A stretch of 64,000 nt of DNA from Spirosoma foliorum (GTDB lineage: Bacteria; Bacteroidota; Bacteroidia; Cytophagales; Spirosomataceae): positions 4,229,001 through 4,293,000 of the forward strand of contig NZ_CP059732.1 of assembly GCF_014117325.1 (NCBI RefSeq). Reading direction: 5' to 3'. The notes under the pieces are model-generated. The model worked only from the letters and a program-made list of their open reading frames with translations, was not told the DNA's origin and did no database searches. How positions within the stretch are numbered: position 1 is the stretch's first letter; each line of letters starts with the position of its first letter. The position numbers and the translations under genes are program-made. Shown piece after piece: positions 9,215-19,209 of the stretch.

Positions 9215-9739
9215 TCACTCTTTTAGTTTGTAAGAAACTGAAACAAGACCACTTGAATATGTTTTAGAATCACTTAATGTCAAGTTAATTCGCTCCTTAC
9301 TCTTCGTAAACAATGGCTTGCCTCCTCCCAGAATAATGGGGTGAATCGCCAGGAGCAACTCATCGACTAACCCTTCTTCCAGAAACGCGGCTGTTAGATC
9401 GGCCCCACCAAATAGCCAAATATCTTTACCAGACTGACTTTTAAGCCCATTTACCTGGGCTTTTAGATCCCCACGAATCAGCTCAAAGCCACTTTCCACT
9501 TCCTGAAGGGTATTCGAAAAGACATACCGTTTATAGTCGGGAAATGCGTAGTTACTGGCCGGTTCGTCTGGGTTGGTCAGTAGTTCGTAGGTTTTCCGAC
9601 CCATAAACAGGGCATCAATACGTGCTAAGAAGTCGGTCATGCCGTAGTCCTGATCGGTAAAGCACCAGTCATATTCTCCATTAGGCCCTTCAATAAAGCC
9701 ATCTAAGCTGACAGCGAGATTTAAAATTATAGCGCGCAT
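9215..9739 (-). CDS. RibD C-terminal/dihydrofolate-reductase-like protein
   Basis: A 174-residue cytoplasmic protein of the RibD-C/DHFR-like fold (YyaP/YwjB type). It opens with the strand and loop AVSLDGFIEGPNGEYDW, followed by DALFMGRKTYELL, a GKDIWLFGGADL nucleotide-binding stretch, and IHPIILGGGKPLF near the end. Members are presumed NAD(P)H-dependent reductases. Few have known substrates, and it should not be called a true dihydrofolate reductase or RibD. It is transcribed towards the HxlR gene and ends at a terminator-like hairpin. Confidence 0.85.
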   Translation of the reverse strand: MRAIILNLAVSLDGFIEGPNGEYDWCFTDQDYGMTDFLARIDALFMGRKTYELLTNPDEPASNYAFPDYKRYVFSNTLQEVESGFELIRGDLKAQVNGLKSQSGKDIWLFGGADLTAAFLEEGLVDELLLAIHPIILGGGKPLFTKSKERINLTLSDSKTYSSGLVSVSYKLKE

Positions 9740-9840
9740 AGGTAAACTATTCTGTTACTAGTCAAGAACTAAGCGAAAGCCCAACAAGAGTAAAAATAAA
9801 AATCGGCGGCTAAAAAAACGCTTAGCTCGTTATATAAACA

Positions 9841-10290
9841 ATGAAGTCTAACACGTCGTTGTCCTTCTCAATGAAAAATATCCGTTTTCGACCCGTTATA
9901 AGGATCTGTCCGTTTAAGCAAACCATTCCTTTAACCGCTTTCCAACACATAGAATATGGCCTACAGGTCCAGAACGGCTATATTTACCCCCCTACTCACT
10001 ATTTTGCCATGCAATTATTTAACAATCAAAGCTCGCAACCGAGCTTTGAGTACCGCCTTATGAACGGTATTCGAAAGGCTATACCTCAGGTAGTCCCGTT
10101 CATTGAAGTTGACGATTCCGATCACGTAGGTATTATTATTACGCTCTGGGATGAACAAACAGACATCACTATTCACTATAAACTTCTTGATTCCGATATA
10201 CAGGCATGTGCTCCTGAGGACCAATCTGCCTACATCGCAACGATAGTCAAAGATTTAAAGGCTATCTATACGGCAAAAAAAGCAGTCTAA
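9841..10290 (+). CDS. Hypothetical protein
   Basis: A 149-residue protein that I do not recognise. It has no signal peptide or membrane helix. The sequence alternates hydrophobic and charged residues, for example HVGIIITLWDEQTDITIHYK, suggesting a beta-rich or alpha/beta fold. ATG 9841 is used; ATG 9871 (MKNIRF) is also possible. A good intrinsic terminator follows at 10319-10351, which supports a real transcription unit ending here. It is upstream of the PadR gene, but the terminator separates them. Confidence 0.6.
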   Translation: MKSNTSLSFSMKNIRFRPVIRICPFKQTIPLTAFQHIEYGLQVQNGYIYPPTHYFAMQLFNNQSSQPSFEYRLMNGIRKAIPQVVPFIEVDDSDHVGIIITLWDEQTDITIHYKLLDSDIQACAPEDQSAYIATIVKDLKAIYTAKKAV

Positions 10291-10318
10291 TATTAGGTTA
10301 TCTTTTCTTCTCCCCTTC

Positions 10319-10351
10319 GCCCAATCAGTTAACTGGTTGGGCGCTCTTTTT
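10319..10351 (+). terminator. Intrinsic terminator
   Basis: GCCCAA and TTGGGC form the base of a stem that extends over CAGTTAACTG, followed by GCTCTTTTT. It lies 29 bp after the stop of the hypothetical gene. The hairpin plus T-run is a classical rho-independent signal. Confidence 0.75.
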
Positions 10352-10394
10352 GATACCCTATCCAATAAATCGGCCGCACTCGGGCAGATTGCTC

Positions 10395-10440
10395 CAGATG
10401 TCCGTTTTGCGGACACCCATTGTCCAAAATCGGACATCTG
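10395..10440. promoter_or_regulatory. Nested dyad, possible PadR operator
   Basis: CAGATGTCCG (10395-10404) and CGGACATCTG (10431-10440) are perfect inverted arms. GGACA and TGTCC form an inner pair (10411-10415 and 10421-10425). This gives four TGTCC/GGACA half-sites about 105 bp before the PadR start. PadR proteins are known to bind ATGT/ACAT dyads, usually with an ~8-nt spacer; here the ATGT and ACAT are further apart. The operator role is inferred. Confidence 0.45.
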
Positions 10441-10545
10441 ATGTAAGCTATTTCATATAAAATCAGCCTTTAAAGACCATTTAAGGCACAATTCCCGAGT
10501 TGGCACCGCATTTGATCGACATTATCGTATAAAATAACCTCTGCT

Positions 10546-10884
10546 ATGAAAAGGGCCTTTTTGGGAGAGTTTGAAGAGATCGTTCTGCTAACGGTTGCGA
10601 TACTAGGCGAAAGCGCCTACGGCGTAACGGTTACGCAGGAAATTGAGCAAAAAACCGGACGTTCTGTCGGCTTTAGTACCGTTCATACAACGCTGCAACG
10701 TCTGGCCGAAAAGGGTTTTCTAGCTTCCGAAATGGGTGGAGCTACCGCCGAGCGTGGAGGTCGTCGAAAGCGGTTTTTCAGCGTTACGGCTGCTGGGCGG
10801 AGAGCCTTGCAGGAGGTTAAACAGGTTCGTGAGGAATTATGGAATGCGCTCCCTCCCCAAACGCTTCAATTAATGGGAAATTAA
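10546..10884 (+). CDS. PadR-family transcriptional regulator
   Basis: A 112-residue PadR-type winged-helix repressor. Visible hallmarks are LGEFEEIVLLTVAILGESAYGVTV at the start (first helix), GFSTVHTTLQRLAEKGFL (recognition helix) and the wing RGGRRKRFFSVTAAGRRAL. The C-terminal dimerisation helix is short. It sits between the two sub-arrays of permeases, about 100 bp before permease 4. PadR genes often precede prefix-bearing orphan permeases in other phyla, so control of the downstream five-gene array is a reasonable inference. A candidate operator lies upstream. Confidence 0.92.
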   Translation: MKRAFLGEFEEIVLLTVAILGESAYGVTVTQEIEQKTGRSVGFSTVHTTLQRLAEKGFLASEMGGATAERGGRRKRFFSVTAAGRRALQEVKQVREELWNALPPQTLQLMGN

Positions 10885-10886
10885 AA

Positions 10887-10983
10887 ATGGACAATGAGTA
10901 ATGAACAATGGATACTGTAAGCCTTGGCAAAGCCAATCTCAGCCACAACACCATTAATCATTATCCATTAATCTTCATTCATT
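10887..10983. repeat. Intergenic inverted repeat, ATTATCCATTA family (copy 2)
   Basis: Imperfect arms of ATGGACAATGAGTAATGAAC type and CATTAATCATTATCCATTAA type lie between the PadR gene and permease 4. A short inner dyad, GCCTTGGC/GCCAATCTC-like, is weaker. Confidence 0.65.
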
Positions 10984-13617
10984 ATGAAAAAACCACCCCG
11001 CTGGGCAACCGAACTACTGAGGTGGTGGGGCGACCCCGACACACTGGAAGAAGTCCAGGGCGACCTGTTCGAACTCTACGCATACTGGGTCGAAACCGTG
11101 GGCGAACGCAAAGCGCGCTGGCGATACAGTGTGAATGTATTGAAACTAATGCGGCCTTTGGCCAACCGAAAAGCAACCGAACATGATCCAATCCGGAATG
11201 CCGTACCACCTTTCTTTTTGAGTCCTGCTATGTTACGAAACTATCTAAAAATCGCGCTGAGAAATCTGGTCAAGAACCGGGTATACTCCTTTATCAACAT
11301 CGGTGGGTTAGCCGTAGGTATGGCCGTAGCTATGCTGATTGGCCTCTGGATCTACGACGAGCTTTCCTACGATCGGTATTTTCAGAACTACGGCCGCATC
11401 GCCAAGGTCATGCAAACCGGGGAGTTCAATGGAGAAGTCTTTCATGGCGAATATAATCCAGCACCCATTGGCCCGGAGCTGCGGAAAATTTACGCCGATG
11501 ACTTTTCACACGTCATCATGTCTTCCTGGACGAGCGATCACATCCTGGCCTATGGCGACAACAAATTCACCAAAACCGGTAACTACCTGAGTGCCGATGC
11601 GCCTGATATGCTCACGCTGAAAATGCTCAGTGGTACACGGGCTGGCTTAAAAGACCCGGCTTCGATTTTGTTGTCGGAGTCGGTAGCGCAGGCGCTGTTC
11701 GGGACAACTGATGCGGTGGGTAAATTGATAAAAATCGATAACAAACTGGACGTAAAAGTAACGGGCGTGTATGAAGACTTCCCCTACAATACGGAGTTCA
11801 GAGATATGAAATTCATTGCTCCCTGGGATTTATACGTTTCGTCGGAAGCATGGGTAAAACGAGCACAAGACAACGTGGAGTGGGGCAATTTCTCCTGGCA
11901 GGTGTTGGCTCAGATTGCGCCCAATGCAACGTTTGAAGGCGTGTCGGAGAAAATCAAAGATGTCCGCCTAAAACATAACCCTGAAGTGGCCTTTATCAAG
12001 CCTAGAGTCTATCTGCAACCCATGAGCAAGTGGCACCTTTACTCGGGTTGGGATAAATCGGGAAACCTGGAGGGGCGGATTCAGTATGTGTGGTTGTTCG
12101 GTATCATCGGCGTGTTTGTGTTGCTGTTGGCCTGCATCAATTTCATGAATCTGTCAACGGCACGCTCCGAAAAACGGGCCAAAGAAGTCGGCATTCGCAA
12201 AGCGGTGGGTTCGGTTCGTAGCCAGTTAATTGCGCAGTTTTTTAGCGAATCGTTACTGGTTGTTACATTCGCGTTTGCGCTATCGATTGTACTGGTCTTG
12301 TTAATCCTCCCCCTTTTCAATGAAATAGCGGATAAAAAGATCGGGATCTTATGGACCAATCCGATTTTCTGGCTCACGGGCATTGGGTTTAGCTTGCTAA
12401 CGGGCCTGATTGCAGGAAGCTATCCGGCGTTGTATCTATCTTCGTTCCAGGCGGTTAAAGTACTTAAAGGCACCTTCCGGGTTGGTCGGTTTGCGTCGAT
12501 TCCCCGGCAGGTATTGGTGGTTATACAGTTTACCGTTTCGGTGACGCTGATTATCGGAACGATCATCGTGTTCCGACAAATTCAGTACGCCAAGAGTCGG
12601 CCGGTAGGCTATGACCGAAGTGGGCTGATTACGGTTGCGATGAATACGCCGGAATTGCATCAGCATTATAATGCCCTCCGCGATGATCTGATCCGAACCG
12701 GCGCTGTCATGGATATGTCGACCTCATCGACGCCAGCAACCGACCTGAATTCGCAGAACAGCGGTTTCAGTTGGGAAGGCAAAGACCCAAATTTCAAGGA
12801 AAGTTTCGGCACGATTGCCGTAACGCACGATTTCGGAAAAACGGTGGGCTGGCAGTTTGTTCAGGGACGCGATTTTTCGCGACAGTTTCCGAGCGATTCA
12901 TCCGGCATGGTTATCAACGAAACAGCCGCTCGGTATATGGGACTAAAAGACCCTGTAGGCAAGCAGATGAAATGGAACGGCAAGACGTTCCGAATAGTCG
13001 GCATCATTAAGGACATGCTCATGGCCTCTCCTTTCGAACCTGTTTTTCAGACGGTTTATATGCTGGATTATGGCTGGGCCAGTGTCATTAATATCAAGCT
13101 CAACCCGAATCGAAGTACGCGTGAGTCGCTGGCTAAAATCGAAACGGTATTCCGGAAATTCAATCCAGGCAGCCCGTTCGATTATCGGTTCACGGATCAG
13201 CAATATGCGTTAAAGTTTGCCGCCGAAGAGCGCATTGGAAAACTGGCTTCAGGCTTCGCTATTCTTGCCATTTTAATCAGTTGCCTCGGTCTGTTTGGAT
13301 TAGCCTCGTTCGTAGCCGAACAACGGACCAAAGAGATCGGTGTGCGGAAAGTGCTGGGGGCTTCTGTCTTCAGTGTGTGGGGCTTACTGTCGAAAGATTT
13401 CGTTCTGCTGGTTATCATTTCCTTCGGCATTGCTACGCCCATCGCGTATTATTTCCTCGGCAACTGGCTCCACAAATACGAGTACCGAACGGAGTTATCG
13501 TGGTGGATATTCGTTGTCTCGGGTGCGGGTGCGCTGGCAGTTACGCTACTCACAGTCAGTTATCAGAGTATAAAGGCTGCATTGCTTAACCCGGTTAAAT
13601 CGTTGCGGTCGGAATAA
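10984..13617 (+). CDS. Orphan MacB/FtsX-like ABC permease 4 (prefix type B)
   Basis: An 877-residue inner-membrane permease and the first of five with the type B prefix (DTLEEVQGDLFELYAYWVET, then GERKARWRY). The first membrane helix carries GMAVAMLIGLWIYDELSY. FtsX blocks have STARSEKRAKEVGIRKAVGS and AEQRTKEIGVRKVLGASVFS. The tail is PVKSLRSE. Its core is closest to permeases 3 and 8. It is the first gene after PadR and probably the one whose expression PadR most directly affects. No ATPase domain or partner is encoded nearby. Confidence 0.9.
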   Translation: MKKPPRWATELLRWWGDPDTLEEVQGDLFELYAYWVETVGERKARWRYSVNVLKLMRPLANRKATEHDPIRNAVPPFFLSPAMLRNYLKIALRNLVKNRVYSFINIGGLAVGMAVAMLIGLWIYDELSYDRYFQNYGRIAKVMQTGEFNGEVFHGEYNPAPIGPELRKIYADDFSHVIMSSWTSDHILAYGDNKFTKTGNYLSADAPDMLTLKMLSGTRAGLKDPASILLSESVAQALFGTTDAVGKLIKIDNKLDVKVTGVYEDFPYNTEFRDMKFIAPWDLYVSSEAWVKRAQDNVEWGNFSWQVLAQIAPNATFEGVSEKIKDVRLKHNPEVAFIKPRVYLQPMSKWHLYSGWDKSGNLEGRIQYVWLFGIIGVFVLLLACINFMNLSTARSEKRAKEVGIRKAVGSVRSQLIAQFFSESLLVVTFAFALSIVLVLLILPLFNEIADKKIGILWTNPIFWLTGIGFSLLTGLIAGSYPALYLSSFQAVKVLKGTFRVGRFASIPRQVLVVIQFTVSVTLIIGTIIVFRQIQYAKSRPVGYDRSGLITVAMNTPELHQHYNALRDDLIRTGAVMDMSTSSTPATDLNSQNSGFSWEGKDPNFKESFGTIAVTHDFGKTVGWQFVQGRDFSRQFPSDSSGMVINETAARYMGLKDPVGKQMKWNGKTFRIVGIIKDMLMASPFEPVFQTVYMLDYGWASVINIKLNPNRSTRESLAKIETVFRKFNPGSPFDYRFTDQQYALKFAAEERIGKLASGFAILAILISCLGLFGLASFVAEQRTKEIGVRKVLGASVFSVWGLLSKDFVLLVIISFGIATPIAYYFLGNWLHKYEYRTELSWWIFVVSGAGALAVTLLTVSYQSIKAALLNPVKSLRSE

Positions 13618-13733
13618 TGTAGAGACGCAATCCTTTGCGTCTCCTACTCCGGATGGTTTTTACACTGGATGTCTTTGGGATGAAACGAAATATTGCTGAC
13701 GCCAATGAGACGCAAGGGATTGCGTCTCTACAT
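13618..13733. repeat. Intergenic inverted repeat, GAGACGCAA family (copy 3)
   Basis: Arms TGTAGAGACGCAATCC (from 13618) and GGATTGCGTCTCTACA (to 13732) are separated by a longer loop of about 60 nt, unlike the short loop in copies 1 and 2. It lies between permeases 4 and 5. Confidence 0.85.
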
Positions 13734-13744
13734 AGTCCAAAACT

Positions 13745-16405
13745 ATGAAACCGCCCCGCTTTGCACAAAAGCTCTTAGAAGCCTTTGGCGACCCTAACAC
13801 TTCAGAAGAAGTGCAGGGCGACCTACTCGAACTTTATGCCTACTGGCTCGAAACGGTGGGCGAACGAAAAGCGCGCTGGCGGTATACGCTAAGTGCATTG
13901 AAACTGCTACGTCCATTTGCCAAGCCGAAACCCTTAACTGACTACTCATCACCCTTTTCTTTAAGCCCGAACATGCTACGCAACTATTTGAAAATCGCCT
14001 GGCGAAATCTTGTTCTTCACAAAGCATTCACGACCATTAACATCGTTGGGCTAGCCGTTGGACTGGCGACGTGCCTGCTGATTGTATTGTTTGTTACTCA
14101 TGAACTCAGCTATGATCGTTATCACGCCAACGCGGATCGACTCTTCCGCGCGAATATCCACGGGCAGGTTGGCGGGAAGGACATCAATACGGCTCCCGTA
14201 AGCGTACCACTAGGGCCAACGCTGCTTCGCGATTATCCAGAGGTAGAAGCAGTTACGCGGTTTGATCAGGAAGGAACATTTATCGTGAAACATAATAACG
14301 ACAGCTTTAAGGAAGAACATGTTGTGTTTGTCGACTCCAACTTCTTCAACGTCTTCTCGATACCCTTGCTAAAAGGCCGGGGGACTGGATCGAGTCTCAA
14401 AGCAGTATTAACTGAACCCAATACCCTCATCCTGTCCGAAACGATTGCGAAGAAATACTTCGGCGAACAGGACCCCATTGGCCAAACGTTGACACTAGGA
14501 ACGCGAGGCACTTATCGGGTAACCGGCGTTTGCCAGGATGTTCCGTCGAATACGCACTTCCACTATGATATATTCGGGTCATTCAGCTCCACTGAATCCC
14601 GGAATACGTGGCTCAGCAGTGGTTGTTACACCTACGTAGTGCTACGCCCAGGGTATTCAATTGCCAGTTTACAGGCTAAAATGCCAAGTATGGTAGCCCA
14701 GCACATCGGCTCTGAAATTCAACAGCTTTTCGGTATTAGTCTGGCTGAGTTCACAAAAAAAGGAGATCAATTCGGGTTTGGTTTCCAGCCTGTTACCGAC
14801 ATCCATCTGCACTCGGATCTTGAGGGAGAAATCGAACCCAACAGCGACGTCAAGTACATCTATATTTTTTCGATCATCGCCGTATTTGTGTTGCTGATTG
14901 CATGCATCAACTTCATGAACCTATCCACCGCCGGTTCGGCAGGCCGGGCTAAGGAAGTGGGCATTCGGAAAGTACTGGGGTCAATTAAGCAGCAACTAAT
15001 CTGGCAGTTTTTGAGCGAGTCGATTCTGGTCACGTTCATGGCGTTGCTGGTTGCCTTAGGGATTGTTGCCCTGGCACTGCCTAGCTTCAATCAATTATCC
15101 GGCAAGCAGTTTGAATTTACGGCATTATTGAAGGGCATGATGTTACCAGGTGTTCTTCTGGCTTCCCTAATGATTGGCCTACTGGCGGGCAGCTATCCTG
15201 CTTTTTTTCTATCGGCATTTAAACCCGTAAGTGTTCTGAAAGGCCAGATACGGGCCGGTTTCCGGAGTGGATGGCTACGCAATACCCTCGTCACAACTCA
15301 GTTTGTGGTTTCGATAGGTATGATTATCGGGACGATGGTTGTTTACCGACAACTGCATTTTATTCAGAACAAAAAGGTAGGCTTCGATAAAGATCAGGTG
15401 CTGGTATTACACGACTCGTATTCGCTCGGAGCTAAAGGCAAAGCATTTCGCGATGAACTGGCGAAACTAGCGCAGGTAGTCGATGTAACGCAGGCCGGGT
15501 ATTTGCCCGCGGGGGCCTCTAACGGCGGCAACGATGGTTTCCAGCCAGAGGGTGCCTCTGCCCAATCGGCCATCTATCGGGAAAAAACCTACTACATCGA
15601 CGAAAACTACCTGCCGACTTTAGGTATTGGCCTTGCCCAGGGACGAAACTTCTCGAAAGCCTTTCCTTCCGACAGCGTCGCCATCCTGATCAATGAAGCC
15701 GCAGCCAAGCGGTTCGGCTGGAAAAACCCCGTTGGTCATCGACTCTGGACCATCGGCAATGGCAGCCCGGAAAGTCGTCGTCTATACACCATCGTTGGTG
15801 TTGTCAAAGACTTCCATTTCGAGTCGATGCACCAGCGAATTGCTCCCTTGGTGATGTTTTATGGGGCAGATAATTACCAGTTGGCCCTGCGTATTCGCAC
15901 CACCGATATGCCAGGCTTATTGAAAACGCTAGAGCAGAAATGGAAAGCGCAATCAGATACCCCCTTTGCTTATTCGTTCCTGAACGAACGCTTCAACCGC
16001 ATTTATCAGTCTGAGCAACGTGTGGGACAACTGTTTGGCATCTTCGCCGGGTTGACTGTCATCATTTCTTGCCTGGGTCTGTTTGGTCTGGCCATGTTTA
16101 CGGCCCAGCAACGTACCAAAGAAATTGGTGTACGGAAAGTATTAGGAGCCTCGGTTGGCAGTGTAGTGGCCTTGTTATCAAAAGATTTCCTGAAACTAGT
16201 ACTGGTTGCCATTGTAATTGCCACACCGATCGCCTGGTACGCCATGAGCCAATGGTTACAGGATTTCGCCTATAAAATTGACATTGAGTGGTGGGTATTC
16301 GTGCTGGCGGCTTTCATCGCCATTGCCATTGCCCTGATCACCGTCAGTTTCCAAAGCATCAAAGCCGCCTTAACGAATCCGATTACCTCCCTTCGGAGTG
16401 AATAA
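13745..16405 (+). CDS. Orphan MacB/FtsX-like ABC permease 5 (prefix type B)
   Basis: An 886-residue paralogue. The prefix reads NTSEEVQGDLLELYAYWLET. The core starts with HKAFTTINIVGLAVGLATCL, closer to permeases 2 and 6 than to 4. The first FtsX block has STAGSAGRAKEVGIRKVLGS, where the usual charged residues after STA are replaced by small ones. The second block has AQQRTKEIGVRKVLGASVGS and ends in PITSLRSE. Its divergence from permease 4 argues that array members are not simple recent duplicates and may handle different signals or substrates. Confidence 0.9.
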   Translation: MKPPRFAQKLLEAFGDPNTSEEVQGDLLELYAYWLETVGERKARWRYTLSALKLLRPFAKPKPLTDYSSPFSLSPNMLRNYLKIAWRNLVLHKAFTTINIVGLAVGLATCLLIVLFVTHELSYDRYHANADRLFRANIHGQVGGKDINTAPVSVPLGPTLLRDYPEVEAVTRFDQEGTFIVKHNNDSFKEEHVVFVDSNFFNVFSIPLLKGRGTGSSLKAVLTEPNTLILSETIAKKYFGEQDPIGQTLTLGTRGTYRVTGVCQDVPSNTHFHYDIFGSFSSTESRNTWLSSGCYTYVVLRPGYSIASLQAKMPSMVAQHIGSEIQQLFGISLAEFTKKGDQFGFGFQPVTDIHLHSDLEGEIEPNSDVKYIYIFSIIAVFVLLIACINFMNLSTAGSAGRAKEVGIRKVLGSIKQQLIWQFLSESILVTFMALLVALGIVALALPSFNQLSGKQFEFTALLKGMMLPGVLLASLMIGLLAGSYPAFFLSAFKPVSVLKGQIRAGFRSGWLRNTLVTTQFVVSIGMIIGTMVVYRQLHFIQNKKVGFDKDQVLVLHDSYSLGAKGKAFRDELAKLAQVVDVTQAGYLPAGASNGGNDGFQPEGASAQSAIYREKTYYIDENYLPTLGIGLAQGRNFSKAFPSDSVAILINEAAAKRFGWKNPVGHRLWTIGNGSPESRRLYTIVGVVKDFHFESMHQRIAPLVMFYGADNYQLALRIRTTDMPGLLKTLEQKWKAQSDTPFAYSFLNERFNRIYQSEQRVGQLFGIFAGLTVIISCLGLFGLAMFTAQQRTKEIGVRKVLGASVGSVVALLSKDFLKLVLVAIVIATPIAWYAMSQWLQDFAYKIDIEWWVFVLAAFIAIAIALITVSFQSIKAALTNPITSLRSE

Positions 16406-16506
16406 TAATGAATAATGTAAAATGGATAATGAATAATTAAATCCTAGCATAGGGCAAGCAATCACCGTCACGACCATTAACCATTGTTCATTGCCCATTA
16501 TCCACT
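16406..16506. repeat. Intergenic inverted repeat, ATTATCCATTA family (copy 3)
   Basis: Units of AATGGATAATGAATAATTAA on the left and CATTGTTCATTGCCCATTAT on the right flank a centre containing CAATCACCGTCACGACCATT. The same centre occurs at 19263-19284, so the two copies are related beyond their arms. Confidence 0.7.
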
Positions 16507-19209
16507 ATGACCCCGCCCCGCTTTGCCACCTGGCTGCTTGACCACTTCGGTCATCCTGACACCCGCGAGGAGGTGCAGGGCGATCTGCTGGAACTCTATG
16601 GCTATTGGGTACAAACGGTGGGCGTGCGAAAAGCCAACTGGCGGTATGGCCTGAATGTATTGAAACTGTTACGGCCACTGGCCAAACCAAAAGCACAAAC
16701 TGAGTATCCTTCACCTTTTTTTCTGAATCCCGACATGCTACAAAACTATATCAAAATCGCGTTTCGGAATTTGTGGCGGAACAAAGCGTTCTCGGCCATT
16801 AATATAGTCGGACTGGCACTTGGTATAGTGGCCTGTTTCTTTGTGTTTCAATACGTTTATTTTGAAACAAGCTACGACCGCTTCAATGCTAATGTGACAA
16901 ACATTTACCGCGTTCCTCTTTCGAATACCGGGAACATGGCCAATGTAACAACTACGGCTGCAAATCATCCGGCGGTAGGTCCGGCTATGAAAGCGGATTT
17001 TCCGGAAGTAGTGGATTTTGTCCGTATGGTCAGCGTTTCGCTGTTTATGAATGCCTCAACCCTTTCGTATGCTGATGCGAAAGGCGAACCCAAAACATTC
17101 AACGAAGGAAATATTTATCTGGCAGATGCCTCATTTTTTTCTGTCTTTTCTTACCCCTTAGTTGCAGGAGACCGGAAAAGTTGTTTGTCAGAAAGTAATT
17201 CGATTGTACTTTCTGAAAGTACAGCGAAGAAATATTTCGGCACTACGAACCCGCTGGGGAAAGCGCTTAAAATGAACGGGCGAATGCCCATGAACGTAAC
17301 AGGCGTGTTTCAGGACGTTCCAGAAAACTCACATATCAAATTTGATATGCTGATTTCGTTCGCTACGGTTGGCCCTAAATGGGGTTACAATGAATGGACC
17401 TGGCCGGAGTTTTACAACTACGTAGTATTAGCTCCCGGAACAGATGTTAAAAAGCTGGAAGCGAAATTTCCGGCATTCATCCAGCGCTATCTGGGTGCAA
17501 AAATGAACGAGTTGAATTTCAAATCGTCTTTCCAGTTACAGCCGATTACGGATATTCACCTCAACTCTAATTATCTCAAAGAAGCCGAAGCGAATGGCAG
17601 TCAACGAGAGATTTATTTTCTGGCAATTATCGGCGTGTTTATCCTGTTTATCGCCTGGATCAATTACATCAATTTATCCACCGCCAAATCAATGGAGCGG
17701 GCTAAGGAAGTGGGGCTGCGAAAGGTTGTGGGGGCCGAAAAGGGTCAATTGATTGGACAGTTCCTGCTTGAATCGTTTATCATCAATACGTTCGCGCTGG
17801 TGGTCGCCATGGTCATTGCCGTTTTGTTCATGCCTCTATTTAACAAACTCATTGGCAAGGATATAAGTGTAGGTTTTTTCTCAACTGGATTAGGGCATGA
17901 GCCATTCTTCTGGGTCGCCGTTCTGATCATTTTTGTGGCGGGGGCGTTGCTGGTTGGTGCGTATCCGGCATTTGTCCTGTCGACCTTCCAGCCCGTGAAA
18001 GTCCTGAAGGGATTGGTTGTAAAATCAAACGCGGGTATTTCGCTCAGACGAGTGCTGGTGTCATTTCAATTCATCCTGTCCATTATTCTGATTGCTGCCA
18101 CCGTTATTGTCGTCCAGCAATTCAATTTCATGCGCAATGGGAATCTGGGCTACAAAAAAGATCAGGTTCTTATTGTAAAAGCACCCGCCATTACGGACTC
18201 AACGATCTGGGGTAAATACACGTATTTCAAATCTGAACTAGCAAACAGTGCTTCCGTGAAGAACGCGACGGCTACGTCGGATATTCCCGGCACCATGATC
18301 CGTTACCGGAACGTTGTGCGAAAAGCAAATCAGGATAAGCAGCATTATTTCGATACGTATCTGATGGAGATCGACGAAAAATTCGTTCCCACGTATCACA
18401 TTGACCTGATAGCCGGGAGAAATTTTGTTGCCACGGACAGTTCAGCGATTGGCTCGAAGGAGAGTAAAAATGACCGGGTTCTGATCAATGAAGAAGTTGC
18501 GAAAGGCTTAGGCTATAAAACGGCGAAAGAAGCCGTCAATCAGGATATAATCTTTGTGCTTGGCCAGAGTGAAGTTCATTGCAGAGTGGTGGGTGTCATG
18601 AAAAACTTCCATCAGCGCTCATTAAAAGAAAAATACGATCCAATCCTGTTCTATTATCCAACCCGTACGGAGTGGAAATATATATCGGTGAACCTGAACC
18701 CTTCTGATGCCGCCCGCAGCATTGCCGATCTTGGAACACTTTACAAAAAAGCGTTTCCGGGAAATCCGATTGAGTACTTTTTCCTCGATGAACATTTTAA
18801 TCGGCAATATGAAGCCGACAGTCGGCTGAGAAATGTATTTAGTTTGTTTGCCGTGCTCGCCATCGTCGTTGCCTGCCTGGGGCTGCTGGGACTTTCCAGT
18901 TTTGTGATCAGATTACGGACCAAAGAAATCGGTGTTCGGAAAGTACTTGGAGCCTCCGTTGGTGGTTTGCTGGTGCTCGTATCCAAAGATTTCGTGAAGC
19001 TGGTTTGCGTGGCGTCGGTTATTGCCATTCCAATCATTTATTTGGTCGCCCGCGCCTGGCTCAACAAGTACGCGTTTCACATCGATCTGGGCTGGACGGT
19101 CTTTGTTATCCCACCCGCCTTACTGCTAGCCATTACGTTGATAACGATCTGCGTACAAAGTTTTAAAACCGCTCTAACGAACCCGATTACCTCCCTTCGG
19201 TCGGAATGA
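16507..19209 (+). CDS. Orphan MacB/FtsX-like ABC permease 6 (prefix type B)
   Basis: A 900-residue paralogue, the longest of the array. The prefix is DTREEVQGDLLELYGYWVQT. The first helix is atypical (GLALGIVACFFVFQYVYFET). The first FtsX block has STAKSMERAKEVGLRKVVGA, and the second has IRLRTKEIGVRKVLGASVGG instead of the usual A-Q/E-QRTKEIG. The second periplasmic domain is longer than in the sisters, with an extra stretch at about residues 645-690. It is the most divergent member. No ATPase partner. Confidence 0.9.
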   Translation: MTPPRFATWLLDHFGHPDTREEVQGDLLELYGYWVQTVGVRKANWRYGLNVLKLLRPLAKPKAQTEYPSPFFLNPDMLQNYIKIAFRNLWRNKAFSAINIVGLALGIVACFFVFQYVYFETSYDRFNANVTNIYRVPLSNTGNMANVTTTAANHPAVGPAMKADFPEVVDFVRMVSVSLFMNASTLSYADAKGEPKTFNEGNIYLADASFFSVFSYPLVAGDRKSCLSESNSIVLSESTAKKYFGTTNPLGKALKMNGRMPMNVTGVFQDVPENSHIKFDMLISFATVGPKWGYNEWTWPEFYNYVVLAPGTDVKKLEAKFPAFIQRYLGAKMNELNFKSSFQLQPITDIHLNSNYLKEAEANGSQREIYFLAIIGVFILFIAWINYINLSTAKSMERAKEVGLRKVVGAEKGQLIGQFLLESFIINTFALVVAMVIAVLFMPLFNKLIGKDISVGFFSTGLGHEPFFWVAVLIIFVAGALLVGAYPAFVLSTFQPVKVLKGLVVKSNAGISLRRVLVSFQFILSIILIAATVIVVQQFNFMRNGNLGYKKDQVLIVKAPAITDSTIWGKYTYFKSELANSASVKNATATSDIPGTMIRYRNVVRKANQDKQHYFDTYLMEIDEKFVPTYHIDLIAGRNFVATDSSAIGSKESKNDRVLINEEVAKGLGYKTAKEAVNQDIIFVLGQSEVHCRVVGVMKNFHQRSLKEKYDPILFYYPTRTEWKYISVNLNPSDAARSIADLGTLYKKAFPGNPIEYFFLDEHFNRQYEADSRLRNVFSLFAVLAIVVACLGLLGLSSFVIRLRTKEIGVRKVLGASVGGLLVLVSKDFVKLVCVASVIAIPIIYLVARAWLNKYAFHIDLGWTVFVIPPALLLAITLITICVQSFKTALTNPITSLRSE

